NCBI GenBank assembly: GCA_014075215.1
Contig: CP046177.1
Location: 3,038,501 to 3,102,500, forward strand
Direction: 5' to 3'
Source of the DNA: Flavobacteriaceae bacterium
GTDB taxonomy: Bacteria; Bacteroidota; Bacteroidia; Flavobacteriales; Flavobacteriaceae
Length of the DNA: 64,000 nucleotides
Shown: positions 53,135 to 61,876 of the stretch, piece after piece
How the letters are laid out: the number at the start of each line of letters is the position of its first letter
Numbering within the stretch: the first letter of the stretch is position 1
Program-made: the position numbers and the translations under genes
The notes under the pieces: generated by a model
Told to the model about the DNA's origin: nothing
Seen by the model: the letters and a program-made list of their open reading frames with translations, nothing else
The model's database searches: none

Positions 53135-53390
53135 AATTGTTCATCATCTGCTCGAATTTTTCTTCGGGAGTTTTATCTTGACGCAACTTATTTTTAAAGT
53201 GGGTCTCGAAAATTTCCCTAGCTTTGAGCAATGCATAGGAATTTTGTTGTGTGAATGTTCCTGTTCGTTGTGGTGTAGGTAGTGCAATTCGATCTCCTAT
53301 AACCTTATCGCCTCTTAAAATGGCTTGTTTGATATTTTCTACTATAATATTCATATCTTTAGATTTAATTTTTATCATAGATGAACTCAC
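53121..53390 (-). CDS. Hypothetical protein, first gene of the minus-strand operon
   Basis: This 89-aa protein contains MNIIVENIKQAILRGDKVIGDRIALPTPQRTG and a charged C-terminus EEKFEQMMNNFETP. Start could also be the Met at codon 5. It heads the minus-strand run that includes the membrane/vWA pair, HTH, Mob and coupling genes. No family recognised. Confidence 0.6.
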   Translation of the reverse strand: MSSSMIKIKSKDMNIIVENIKQAILRGDKVIGDRIALPTPQRTGTFTQQNSYALLKAREIFETHFKNKLRQDKTPEEKFEQMMNNFETP

Positions 53391-53486
53391 TTATGCTGAT
53401 TTGGTATCATTGTTCACTTATTAGGAGTAAGAAATAGGTTTTTGGAAAAGTGAAAATCAACTTATTTTTCACCAACACCCTAACTA

Positions 53487-53523
53487 TTTGACATAGTATA
53501 TGTTATCCTGTATAATAATTTTG
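53487..53523 (+). promoter_or_regulatory. Predicted promoter of the sigma/response-regulator operon
   Basis: TAATTTTG (53516-53523) matches the -7 box TAnnTTTG. TTTG at 53487-53490 is a possible -33 box with a somewhat long 25-base spacer. The first ATG is at 53542. Confidence 0.4.
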
Positions 53524-53541
53524 GTTTTTTACAGTATCTGA

Positions 53542-53865
53542 ATGGAAAGAGACAAGAAATCGGATTTAGAAAGAAGTAATTTTCCAAATGTTAAAAAGGC
53601 TCACTTAGAAGAACATATTATCGAAGATTTGCTCAGTTTTACATATAATGATGAGGTTTTAACTAAAGAAGAAAAAGACTTAATAAAATATAAAATAGAT
53701 TATAATTCTGAGGTTGAAGAAATATGGTTGGGGATGAATATGCAAAAAGAAGATTATGGGCTTAAAACTAAAGGTGAGCACTTAGAACTACTGAATAAAT
53801 TTACTAAGGATGTAGCTAAAAAAATTCAAAAAAAGGGAAATATAAAGTTTCCAAAATCTGATTAG
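53542..53865 (+). CDS. Small protein sharing a conserved segment with the response regulator
   Basis: This 107-aa, highly charged protein carries EEHIIEDLLSFTYNDEVLTKEEK, then VEEIWLGMNMQKEDYG. It is clearly homologous to residues 10-60 of the response regulator at 54500 (VEEIWLGMNMQKEDFG). At DNA level about 43 bases are identical, indicating duplication or gene conversion. It stands alone ahead of the sigma factor gene. By analogy it could compete with the response regulator for a partner, but the function is unknown. Confidence 0.7.
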   Translation: MERDKKSDLERSNFPNVKKAHLEEHIIEDLLSFTYNDEVLTKEEKDLIKYKIDYNSEVEEIWLGMNMQKEDYGLKTKGEHLELLNKFTKDVAKKIQKKGNIKFPKSD

Positions 53866-53952
53866 CCTGTAAAGCTTTACAACCTATTGTGAGTTAAAAT
53901 GTAAAAAAGATAAATTTGTAACTTTATTGAATTTAATTTTTAGCATACAATA

Positions 53953-54522
53953 TTGAATTTACAAAAAAATACCAACGAAGAATTAATAAAGAAATTTTAT
54001 GGTTGTAGTATTGATGCTTTTGCTGAATTGTTTATACGACATTACGAGATGTTTAATCTGATATGTTATTATAAACAAGTACAACCAGCAGACATAAATC
54101 ATATTATTTCTGACAGTTATTTTGTGCTACATAAGAAATTTAATCACTCTAAAGGTGAAAAGAAAAAAATAGAAGATATCATTGGATATACGAAAACAGT
54201 AGTTCGTAACCAAATGCGTCAGTTTTTTAAATCAAAAAAGAAAGAAAAAATTCAACTAACTGATTCCTTTGATTTATTTGAGATAATTGATAAAAAAAAA
54301 GATGAACTGACAAAAGCACAAAAAAATCTATTTCTTGAAAAACTTAAAAAAATACTAGGAGAATTGGAGTTCAAATATATTAATATGAGGTATTTTGATA
54401 AAATGTCAATTAGTGAAATAGCCGAAGAAACAGGAAATAAATATAAGAACATAACAACAAGTCTTTCTAATGCTAGAAGAAAAATAAAACCAATAGTTAA
54501 TGAGTTTATTAAAATCAAATAA
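53953..54522 (+). CDS. ECF-like RNA polymerase sigma factor
   Basis: This 189-aa protein starts from TTG 53953. Region 2 is seen in NEELIKKFYGCSIDAFAELFIRHYEMFNLICYYKQ and IIGYTKTVVRNQMRQFFKSKKKE. Region 4 is LGELEFKYINMRYFDKMSISEIAEETGNKYKNITTSLSNARRKIKP. It is somewhat diverged from standard ECF sigma factors. The response regulator gene starts within its last codons (23-base overlap), so the two are co-translated. No anti-sigma gene is visible nearby. Confidence 0.82.
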   Translation: MNLQKNTNEELIKKFYGCSIDAFAELFIRHYEMFNLICYYKQVQPADINHIISDSYFVLHKKFNHSKGEKKKIEDIIGYTKTVVRNQMRQFFKSKKKEKIQLTDSFDLFEIIDKKKDELTKAQKNLFLEKLKKILGELEFKYINMRYFDKMSISEIAEETGNKYKNITTSLSNARRKIKPIVNEFIKIK

Positions 54523-55456
54523 ACATTATGAAGATTCATTGATTGTTTCATTACTTGATTTTCTATACAATGAAGAACAATTGAGTAAAGATGATATTAA
54601 GAAAATTGAAAATAAAATAGACAACAATATTGATGTTGAAGAAATATGGTTGGGGATGAATATGCAAAAAGAAGATTTTGGATTCCAATCAAAAAAAGAG
54701 CATTTAGGTTATTTAAAGAATTCCAAAGAAAAAGTTGTTAATTCGATTAATAAAGGAATACAAGAAAATAATATATATAATGATTTAAATGTTTTGATAC
54801 TAGGGAATGATAAAGTTATTAAAGAGAGTATTGAATCACGTATTAAAAAAGTAAAGCCCAAGTCTCAATGCCATTTTGTAAGTAATGCTAAGTTAGCTAT
54901 TTCCAAAATGCACGAAATTTCAATAGACCTTATTTTTTGCGATTTAGAGTTTTCTGGAGAAACCGATATTGATGGTTTTTATATTATCAAGAGTATTTTA
55001 AAATTTGAACCGAAAGTAAAAGTCATTGCTCTGACTCATTACAACTCGTATCGGATTATGAAAAAAGCAATGACAATTGGTTTTCATAGTTTTTTAGACA
55101 AAGGTTGTTCGTTTAACGAATTTTCAGAAACATTAATCAATGTAAGTGTTAATGGCATGTATGAATCCCCAACAATGAAACGTCTACTAAAAAAACGAAA
55201 TCAATTTTTAAGCACAACTTTTTCCAAATCTCTCTATGGAATTTCTGATTTAAGCCCTCGTGAATTAGAGTTTATTTTATTATCTGCCGAAACAATCAAC
55301 AAATTAAAATTAGCTGAAATAATGAATGTAACACCAAATATAATCGATACATATTTTGATACGGTTTTATCTAAACTTCAATTAAAGTATCGTGAGGAAT
55401 TATCTTTATTTAGTTTAGAGTGTAAGGATGAATTATTAAAGTTACTCAATAAATAA
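54500..55456 (+). CDS. Response regulator with N-terminal helical domain, REC and LuxR-type HTH
   Basis: The protein is 318 aa. Residues 1-75 are a helical domain shared with the 53542 protein. Residues about 95-215 are a receiver (NVLILGNDKVIKESIESRI; phospho-Asp candidate in IDLIFCDLEFSG; Thr in VIALTHYN; Lys in SFLDKGCS), though the first acidic pair is only partly kept (ND). Residues about 245-310 form a LuxR-like HTH (LSPRELEFILLSAETINKLKLAEIMNVTPNIIDTYF). It is co-translated with the sigma factor. No histidine kinase lies nearby. Confidence 0.82.
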   Translation: MSLLKSNKHYEDSLIVSLLDFLYNEEQLSKDDIKKIENKIDNNIDVEEIWLGMNMQKEDFGFQSKKEHLGYLKNSKEKVVNSINKGIQENNIYNDLNVLILGNDKVIKESIESRIKKVKPKSQCHFVSNAKLAISKMHEISIDLIFCDLEFSGETDIDGFYIIKSILKFEPKVKVIALTHYNSYRIMKKAMTIGFHSFLDKGCSFNEFSETLINVSVNGMYESPTMKRLLKKRNQFLSTTFSKSLYGISDLSPRELEFILLSAETINKLKLAEIMNVTPNIIDTYFDTVLSKLQLKYREELSLFSLECKDELLKLLNK

Positions 55457-55596
55457 AACCATATAAACTATAAGTTTTTATAACTAGCTGAATCATTGTT
55501 CTAAATTTTTTATTGCTAAAAATACAAACAAAAAAATGGTTGTAGTTTTTGATAATCCTACAAGACTAAAATAGTCAAATTTGTTTTAGGAGAAGA

Positions 55597-55624
55597 AAAA
55601 GTCGAAGAAAAAACTCCGACTTTT
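55597..55624 (-). terminator. Terminator after tRNA-Leu
   Basis: AAAAGTCG (55597-55604) pairs with CGACTTTT (55617-55624). On the minus strand it lies directly downstream of tRNA-Leu and is followed by T-rich sequence. Confidence 0.6.
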
Positions 55625-55632
55625 AAAAAATG

Positions 55633-55719
55633 TACCGAAGGTGGGACTCGAACCCACACGCTAGTAATAGCAAGGGATTTTGAATCCCGCGTGTCGTCTA
55701 CCAATTCCACCACTTCGGC
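55633..55719 (-). tRNA. tRNA-Leu (CAA)
   Basis: Read on the minus strand, acceptor GCCGAAG pairs with CTTCGGT, discriminator A. Anticodon stem GGGATT/AATCCC region with loop TCAAAAT (CAA). A long variable arm with CTTGCTATTACTAG is typical of tRNA-Leu. The T arm is GTGGG TTCGAGT CCCAC. No encoded CCA. Confidence 0.94.
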
Positions 55720-55826
55720 AATTCAATATGTCAATTTCTAGGACAGATTTTGAATCCATTGGATATATGCAACACTCACTTCAACTTTTAAAATGTTGTA
55801 CATATGTTGTACATAGCGTAATAAAA

Positions 55827-55852
55827 AAGGGCTTCAATCTCTTGAAACCCTT
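55827..55852 (-). terminator. Terminator of the displaced tRNA-Met site
   Basis: Read on the minus strand, AAGGGTTTCAA and TTGAAGCCCTT form an 11-bp stem with one mismatch, a 4-base loop and a following run of six T. It lies just downstream of the tRNA-Met fragment, so this was an originally transcribed tRNA locus. Confidence 0.8.
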
Positions 55853-55863
55853 GTCTTTACTAG

Positions 55864-55906
55864 TAGCGGGAACTGGACTCGAACCATCGACCTTCGGGTT
55901 ATGAAC
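55864..55906 (-). other. tRNA-Met 3' fragment, probable attachment site of the 56-kb element
   Basis: On the minus strand the sequence reads GTTCATAACCCGAAGG, then TTCGAGTCC and the acceptor end TTCCCGCTA. The 5' half of the tRNA is absent; instead unrelated AT-rich DNA and an integrase gene follow. A displaced 3' fragment with its own terminator is what integration into the anticodon side of a tRNA gene leaves. It shares 17 bp with the fragment at 42008. Confidence 0.78.
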
Positions 55907-56078
55907 CTAGGGTTGAATACAAGTATTTAACTGCAAATACCTGACATTAATACATTTAATTAGGCTTCAATTCCAAAAACAATCAAATTAAACCAATCTA
56001 AAACACATTATTCTGTACCTATTATGTACCCATTATTAAAAACTATTTTGTACCTTTAGAGCAATAAATAAAGGAAAA

Positions 56079-57410
56079 ATGGCTGCAATAAAAATTGTTC
56101 GACGTAAAAATAAGCAAAGAAAAGATGGAACAGCTCCTTTAACTATACGAATTAGCAAAGATTATAAGACAAATTACAATTTTCTAGGACAATATGTTTT
56201 GGAAAAAGACTGGGATTCAGCAAGCGGACGTGTTAAAAAGTCACATCCCAATTCTAAGCGTTTAAATAATTTCTTGTTGAAAAAATTAACTGAAACAAAC
56301 AATATCGTTTTTGATACAGATGATAAAATGACTACTGTTGAAGTTAAAAATAAAGTAAAAGGACAAACTCGTAAATCTTCTTTCTTTCAAGTAGCTGCTG
56401 CACGAATTAAAGATAAGCACGAAAGAGGCACATACTCGGTTGCAAAAGCGGAACTTTCTATACTATACAACCTTGAAGAGTTTTTAAACCTTAAAGCAAC
56501 TAGAGACAAAGAAACTGTCATTTTAGAAATCTTAGATCGAAGAAAAGAGCGCATCAGTAAAGCCCGAAAATCGCAATACAATATGCTTGATGGCGTTAAA
56601 AAATTCAGCAAAAACAAAACACTCTTTTTTGAAGATATTAATTCTGCTTTTATCAAAAAGTATAAAACGTTCTGTATGTCATATTTAGGTCAAAAAACTA
56701 GAACTATTACCAACCAACTTATTTTTATTCGAACTCTTTTTAATGTCGCTATAAAAGAGGGGGTTGTAGATTCAAAATACTACCCTTTTGCTGGAGAAAA
56801 AGAGAAAATAAAAATTGGTTCTGGTTTAAAAATAGGTTTGACATCAGAAGAAATTGAAAAATTAGAAATCTTAGAGTTATCACCTAATACTTCTATTTGG
56901 CATACACATAATGTTTGGCTTATAGCATTCTATTTTGCAGGAATTAGAATTTCTGATGTAGTAAAACTTAAATGGTCAGATTTTAAAGATGGACGTTTAA
57001 TGTATATTATGAATAAAAACGAGAAACCTTTGAGCCTCAAAATCCCTAAAAAAGCTTCTGTTATATTAGAAAAGTATAAAAAATCGAAAAAATTAAATAA
57101 CGGTTATGTTTTTCCCTTTTTAGCTATAGCTGATCAAGATAATCCAGAAGATATTTTTAAGAAAACAAGAAATGCCTCCCGACTATTTAACAAATATTTG
57201 AAAAGAATCGCAATCATGTGTGATATAGACAAAAATATTTCCAATCACATTGCCCGTCATTCTTTTGGAAATATTGCAGGGGATAAAATCCATCCTTTAA
57301 TGCTCCAAAAATTATACAGGCATAGTGATTTAAAAACTACTATCAATTATCAAGCAAACTTTATCCATAAGGAAGCAGATGATGCTTTGGATAGTGTCAT
57401 TAATTTTTAA
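56079..57410 (+). CDS. ICE-type tyrosine integrase (Bacteroidota)
   Basis: The protein is 443 aa. The N-terminal arm-type DNA-binding domain reads AAIKIVRRKNKQRKDGTAPLTIRISKDYKTNYNFLGQYV. A SAM-like core-binding domain covers about 120-220. The catalytic domain has FYFAGIRISDVVKLKW (Arg), a Lys hairpin, HIARHSFGNIAG (His-x-x-Arg), and LYRHSDLKTTINYQA, with Arg-His in place of Gly-His and Tyr nucleophile. It lies 170 bases from the tRNA-Met fragment and presumably catalysed insertion there. Its stop overlaps the stop of the convergent TPR gene. Confidence 0.92.
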   Translation: MAAIKIVRRKNKQRKDGTAPLTIRISKDYKTNYNFLGQYVLEKDWDSASGRVKKSHPNSKRLNNFLLKKLTETNNIVFDTDDKMTTVEVKNKVKGQTRKSSFFQVAAARIKDKHERGTYSVAKAELSILYNLEEFLNLKATRDKETVILEILDRRKERISKARKSQYNMLDGVKKFSKNKTLFFEDINSAFIKKYKTFCMSYLGQKTRTITNQLIFIRTLFNVAIKEGVVDSKYYPFAGEKEKIKIGSGLKIGLTSEEIEKLEILELSPNTSIWHTHNVWLIAFYFAGIRISDVVKLKWSDFKDGRLMYIMNKNEKPLSLKIPKKASVILEKYKKSKKLNNGYVFPFLAIADQDNPEDIFKKTRNASRLFNKYLKRIAIMCDIDKNISNHIARHSFGNIAGDKIHPLMLQKLYRHSDLKTTINYQANFIHKEADDALDSVINF

Positions 57411-59692
57411 TAGGTAAAAGGGAAGTGCCTTTTTGTTTTCTTTAATTTCGGATCTAGATTCGTCGCTTTAAAATAAGCCCTTTTAGATTCTATTTTCTTC
57501 CCTTCATACTCCAATAGCAACGATTTAGCAACCCAACTGTGTGCAGATTTTGGGTCTAATTCCAATGCTCTATCAATTGCCATTTTAGATTTTTCTAACG
57601 TAACAGCATCCATCTTTCCATTAGTTCTCAGGATCAAAATAGTTCCTTTAGCTGCCCAAAACCCTCCATTTAAAGAATCCAAAGCTATTGCTTTATTTAT
57701 AGCTTTTTCTGCATGAGTATCATTTTTGGATTTAGAAAAACGGATAGCTTTTCTAAACCATGCTTTTGCATAATTTGGATTCACTTCCAATGCTTTATCT
57801 AGTGCTTGAGTTGCTTTTCTATCTTCCTTTCTCTTATCAAATACAATTGAAAGGTTTAACCATGATTTATAATGTAAAGAATCTATTCTAAGAGATTTTT
57901 TATAAGCTTCTTCTTCTTTACCAAACCAACCTAAGTCTCCATATAGAACGCCCAAACTAAACCAGTGCTCTTCAGGCCATGGGCTATCATATTTTATGGC
58001 GTTTAAATATGACTCTACAGCTTTTTTCTTTTCTCCAAGTTTTGAATACACTACACCTAGTTGCCTCCAAATTATATAATCTTCGGGAAAGGAGTCTAAT
58101 ATTTTGAGATAAATCTTGAGACATGTATCATAATCTTCTTGATTCCCGAAGTCTAGAGCAATAATATGCCAAGCAAATTTTTCAAAAAAAGTTGGCATAC
58201 AAAGCTTAGGGTGCTCTAGTAACTCTAGAAATGTAATATCCTTTCTTTTATTTCCAAACAACCTTCCTTTAGCTATAATCTTAGCATATTTAAGTGAATT
58301 AACTGTATCTTTCAACTGAAACGTATTGATAAGAGCTACCGTATAATGGATTGGATGAATTCTTTCAGGGTTTAAAAGGTGCTTAATCGAATTTAAGGAT
58401 TTTTGGTGATCTTCTTTTTTTGAGTAGTACTTAGAAAGGCTCCAAAACACTATATCATTAATTCCCCCTTGAAGGTATCCATTTTTAAGATCAGAAACCA
58501 TTTCTAAAGAATGTATTCCAGAGTCTCCTTCTTTGTAGATCTCTTTCTCCTTTCCTTTTGATTTGTTATTAGGAACATCATTAATTCCATAAAAACGATC
58601 TGTATTATAGCTATGTTTGATATAAATGCTGGTAGCATCTCCGCACTTTTCTTCATATCCGCCCCATAAAACCAAGTCCAAATTATACTTTAAAAGAATT
58701 GAGGAGTAATCATAGATCTTGTTTTCATAGTAGGGAAGTTCTGAATAATAATGCACTTCCATCTTCAAACGATCTTTTTTTATAATACTATCAAACCTCT
58801 GTAAAATTTGACGTTCATATCCTGATTTCTCAATGGTACAGTTTTTTACTGGATCAAAGGGAAGAATAAGTAACCTAAATTTCGTGGAGTCTTTTGAAAA
58901 TAATTGACCTATATTTCTTTGATGATGATCAGTTATAGAATCAAACTGAGTTGTTTGATCTCTCAAAAAACTCTGGTAATAGTCTATTGGTGTGTTCCTA
59001 TTTTTAAAAATGAATACCGAAATAGTAATCAATGCTACAATTAAAAACAGGGCTGCAATTTTTCTAGAGTTTCTTTTAAGATTAACTATAAAATTACTTT
59101 TTGATTTCTCAATCTCTTTTGTATCAATATTTAATGGAACTAAATCGTATTGATCGACGAGTTTCTTACAAGTAGGGTCTTTACAATCTTCCAGAATTTG
59201 AAATAATTCTTTAACGCTAATTTTATGACTTTTCCTAAAAGAATTCATTCCAGCACAACCTACATACAAGCATAGAGAATCTAAAACTAGACCTGTCATA
59301 CTTGTTCCTTGGGTTTTCCCTCTATAAAAGTTATATACAGCAAAGTAACTCAGGACTTTTTCTTTCCCTATATCACCATATTTCCCAGTATTGAAATATT
59401 CAAACAACGAATTATCAAGATTGTTGAATATTGATTTTTTAACAATCCTCTTCTGAAAATCATCTAGGTTAAAATAATACCTTTTTAAATCTTCGAGTAA
59501 ACACCTAATATCTGCATGAAGTTGTTTGTAATTAAGATTTTCTCTCTTCCTCTTATATCTGATTTGTAATCTTAATTTTTCAATGTGAACATTGATAGGT
59601 TCTGCTTTTTCTTTACTTAATGAGGTTAGAGCCTTTCTTATTATTCTTCTACAATAAGCAATCATGGTACGCAGGGAGTATTTATTTGACAA
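57407..59692 (-). CDS. Membrane-anchored TPR protein with TolB-like domain
   Basis: The protein is 761 aa. A cytosolic helical N-terminal part covers residues 1-205, including a cysteine cluster (CLYVGCAGM ... CKDPTCKKL). One transmembrane segment is KIAALFLIVALITISVFIF. Then comes a domain with FRLLILPFDPVKNC and LKYNLDLVLWGGYEEKC, resembling the TolB-N/FlgO-like fold of signalling proteins, then about 9 TPR units (WRQLGVVYSKLGEKKKAVESYLNAI; SWLNLSIVFDKRKEDRKATQALDKAL). It is divergent from the next gene by only 26 bases. As cargo just inside an integrated element it could be a defence or signalling protein, but the function is unknown. Confidence 0.75.
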   Translation of the reverse strand: MSNKYSLRTMIAYCRRIIRKALTSLSKEKAEPINVHIEKLRLQIRYKRKRENLNYKQLHADIRCLLEDLKRYYFNLDDFQKRIVKKSIFNNLDNSLFEYFNTGKYGDIGKEKVLSYFAVYNFYRGKTQGTSMTGLVLDSLCLYVGCAGMNSFRKSHKISVKELFQILEDCKDPTCKKLVDQYDLVPLNIDTKEIEKSKSNFIVNLKRNSRKIAALFLIVALITISVFIFKNRNTPIDYYQSFLRDQTTQFDSITDHHQRNIGQLFSKDSTKFRLLILPFDPVKNCTIEKSGYERQILQRFDSIIKKDRLKMEVHYYSELPYYENKIYDYSSILLKYNLDLVLWGGYEEKCGDATSIYIKHSYNTDRFYGINDVPNNKSKGKEKEIYKEGDSGIHSLEMVSDLKNGYLQGGINDIVFWSLSKYYSKKEDHQKSLNSIKHLLNPERIHPIHYTVALINTFQLKDTVNSLKYAKIIAKGRLFGNKRKDITFLELLEHPKLCMPTFFEKFAWHIIALDFGNQEDYDTCLKIYLKILDSFPEDYIIWRQLGVVYSKLGEKKKAVESYLNAIKYDSPWPEEHWFSLGVLYGDLGWFGKEEEAYKKSLRIDSLHYKSWLNLSIVFDKRKEDRKATQALDKALEVNPNYAKAWFRKAIRFSKSKNDTHAEKAINKAIALDSLNGGFWAAKGTILILRTNGKMDAVTLEKSKMAIDRALELDPKSAHSWVAKSLLLEYEGKKIESKRAYFKATNLDPKLKKTKRHFPFTY

Positions 59693-59718
59693 TTGGTTAA
59701 AACGTAATATAATACAAA

Positions 59719-60270
59719 TTGATGAAAGAATCTTTTAACAGTAGCCAATTACACTATATTCCAGAAGAATATGGCGGAGATGAATTTTTTGAAGGAATTC
59801 CGATTCCAACAAAAGAAGCTTTTGACTATCTTGGAAAAGAGGGAGTACAATACATTCAAAATAGACTGGCAGAGATGTTAAGTTGGAGGAAAATTATGTT
59901 TGGTCAAAGACATAGAGAAATCTACGGACTTTTACATATCCAACGATTTGTAGATTTAAAAAATAAAATTTGTTATGAAGTAGGAAGAAGTATCATTGAA
60001 AAAGATGCAAGTATTATAAATGAACTCGTAATTCTCGACTCAGATGTATCTCAAAAACTTCACATATCAAACTCATTACTTGCTATCCAGCTTGATAAAC
60101 ATTTTGATGATATGGACAAATTAAAACTTACTCAGGATTACATCACCTTACAAAAGATTGACCATCACCTTATCGAAGTTGCTCCTTTAGATATCTATCC
60201 AAAAGACAGAGACATCCTTGAATATTTCAGATTTTACTATGATCCCTCTACAGCCATTCCAGAATATTAG
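59719..60270 (+). CDS. Hypothetical protein upstream of the disrupted membrane/vWA pair
   Basis: This 183-aa soluble protein starts MMKESFNSSQLHYIPEEYGGDEFFEG and is mostly helical (YIQNRLAEMLSWRKIMFGQRHREIYGLLHIQRF). I do not recognise it. It is divergent from the TPR gene and on the same strand as the membrane/vWA pair, 220 bases ahead. It may be the counterpart of the small genes ahead of the first pair, but similarity is not evident. Confidence 0.6.
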   Translation: MMKESFNSSQLHYIPEEYGGDEFFEGIPIPTKEAFDYLGKEGVQYIQNRLAEMLSWRKIMFGQRHREIYGLLHIQRFVDLKNKICYEVGRSIIEKDASIINELVILDSDVSQKLHISNSLLAIQLDKHFDDMDKLKLTQDYITLQKIDHHLIEVAPLDIYPKDRDILEYFRFYYDPSTAIPEY

Positions 60271-60669
60271 AAAGGAATAAGGATAATTCTATCCTGAAAA
60301 AGTCAATAACTATGAAGTTTTTTTTCGGCAGGCTAACTTCTCATTCCTAGCGTTTTTAGTAAGCTAACATCAATTTGAAAACAACTTGCAAACCGTTGCA
60401 AAGCATCTGCAATTTCTTTGTTTGAATTTGGTTTGATTTGAATCCAAAACAATACAATTTTACCTCGTAAACGCAATAAAAACAGTATTTTATGAGTAAA
60501 CTTTTTCAAAATATCAAAGAAGTGTTTTTACCCTTTATTAAGAATGAAGTGAGTAAATTCAAAAAACCGTTCTTTATTGAAATTGAGAATGCAGCCAAAC
60601 AAGAGGGTGCATAACATTTTGTCGCGAAATAGTTATTTTTAAGGATTAACTTTTAAAAGCGACACCATT

Positions 60670-60882
60670 ATGATTAGCGAAGAGGAATTTTTAGCCCAAG
60701 CCAAGAAGCGTTATCAAGCGATAGCAAAATTATCAAACATAAAGAGTTACTATGATTACGAAAAGACTTTTGATCAAATATGGACGGACTATGGTCGAGA
60801 GGTTTTAGAGAGAAGTATAAGCGAACCATCTAAAGACAGGCGTAAAAAAAAACTTATCACGTTACGGAAAGATAGAGATTAA
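60670..60882 (+). CDS. ISKra4-family transposase, N-terminal ORF
   Basis: This 70-aa ORF (EEEFLAQAKKRYQAIAKLSN ... KDRRKKKLITLRKDRD) is the start of the transposase. A run of nine A at 60844-60852 near its end, after which the +1 frame reads YGKIEINNTHPFSEKVNGFK directly into ORF2, is a likely slippage site. Alternatively the IS is frame-broken. Confidence 0.75.
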   Translation: MISEEEFLAQAKKRYQAIAKLSNIKSYYDYEKTFDQIWTDYGREVLERSISEPSKDRRKKKLITLRKDRD

Positions 60883-60934
60883 CAACACTCATCCCTTTAG
60901 TGAAAAAGTCAATGGATTTAAGATAAGTCCCTAT

Positions 60935-61876
60935 ATGCAAGACAAAATGATTTATATTGGTCAAAACGATTGTTATGGAGATGGTCATGAAGTTTTATCG
61001 AATCTTCTAGGTGTTTCAGTCAATGCGATGCAGCTTTACAGAGTCACAGACTTTTATGGTGGTTTATTAGAGCAAGAAAAAGTATTGGAGGTTGATGCCG
61101 TTGAACCTGATATTCTTAAGGTAGATAACCAAGAGTGCATATATGCTATGGTCGATGGGTCGATGCTTTTCACTCGGGAAGAGGCTTGGAAAGAAGTAAA
61201 ATTAGGCAGAATTTTTAAACAGAGTAGCTGTATGGACATATCAAATAAACGTGGATGGATACGCCATTCGTTGTATGAAGCATATTTAGGCAAAGCTGAT
61301 AAGTTTACAGATAGAATGGATAGATACTTAGGCTGTTACAGGAGTATTGATAAGCGACTGATTTTTGTTGGTGATGGTGCTAGATGGATATGGAAATGGG
61401 TAGATCAACATTACCCTTTTGCCACACAAATATTGGATTGGTATCATGCTTTAGAACATTTACACGATTTTGCTAAGGTTTGTCTCTCTAATCAAGAGTC
61501 ATATAACAGTTGGGTTGGTCAACAGGAGCAACTACTAAAAAACAGTCAAGTAAATCAAGTCATTGAGAATATCAAAAACTTAGAATTGACAAAGCAAAAT
61601 CAACGTAAACAACAAAGCCAACTTATCACATATTATACCGAAAATAGGTCGCGTATGGACTATCAGCAATATCAAAATACAGGAGCAGGTATTATAGGAT
61701 CTGGAGCCATAGAAGCAGCTAACAGGGAGGTTGTTCAAAAAAGAATGAAACTCTCTGGACAACGTTGGTCTAAAATTGGAGCTCAAAATATGCTCACATT
61801 AAGAACAACTAAACTGAGTGATAAATGGAACAAAGTAGTTAACCTAATCTGTACTGAGAAAAATAAAGCTGCTTAA
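60935..61876 (+). CDS. ISKra4-family DDE transposase, main ORF
   Basis: This 313-aa ORF has typical ISKra4 features: VDGSMLFTREE (first Asp), FVGDGARWIWKW (second Asp), ILDWYHALEHLHDFAK, and the C-terminal GIIGSGAIEAANREVVQKRMKLSGQRWS (Glu). The frame extends upstream of the ATG to about 60855, overlapping ORF1. It probably forms one transposase through frameshifting. Confidence 0.88.
   Translation: MQDKMIYIGQNDCYGDGHEVLSNLLGVSVNAMQLYRVTDFYGGLLEQEKVLEVDAVEPDILKVDNQECIYAMVDGSMLFTREEAWKEVKLGRIFKQSSCMDISNKRGWIRHSLYEAYLGKADKFTDRMDRYLGCYRSIDKRLIFVGDGARWIWKWVDQHYPFATQILDWYHALEHLHDFAKVCLSNQESYNSWVGQQEQLLKNSQVNQVIENIKNLELTKQNQRKQQSQLITYYTENRSRMDYQQYQNTGAGIIGSGAIEAANREVVQKRMKLSGQRWSKIGAQNMLTLRTTKLSDKWNKVVNLICTEKNKAA

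Noticed and set aside
55680..55904. 74-aa plus-strand frame
   Set aside because: It reads through tRNA-Leu and the tRNA-Met fragment on the wrong strand.
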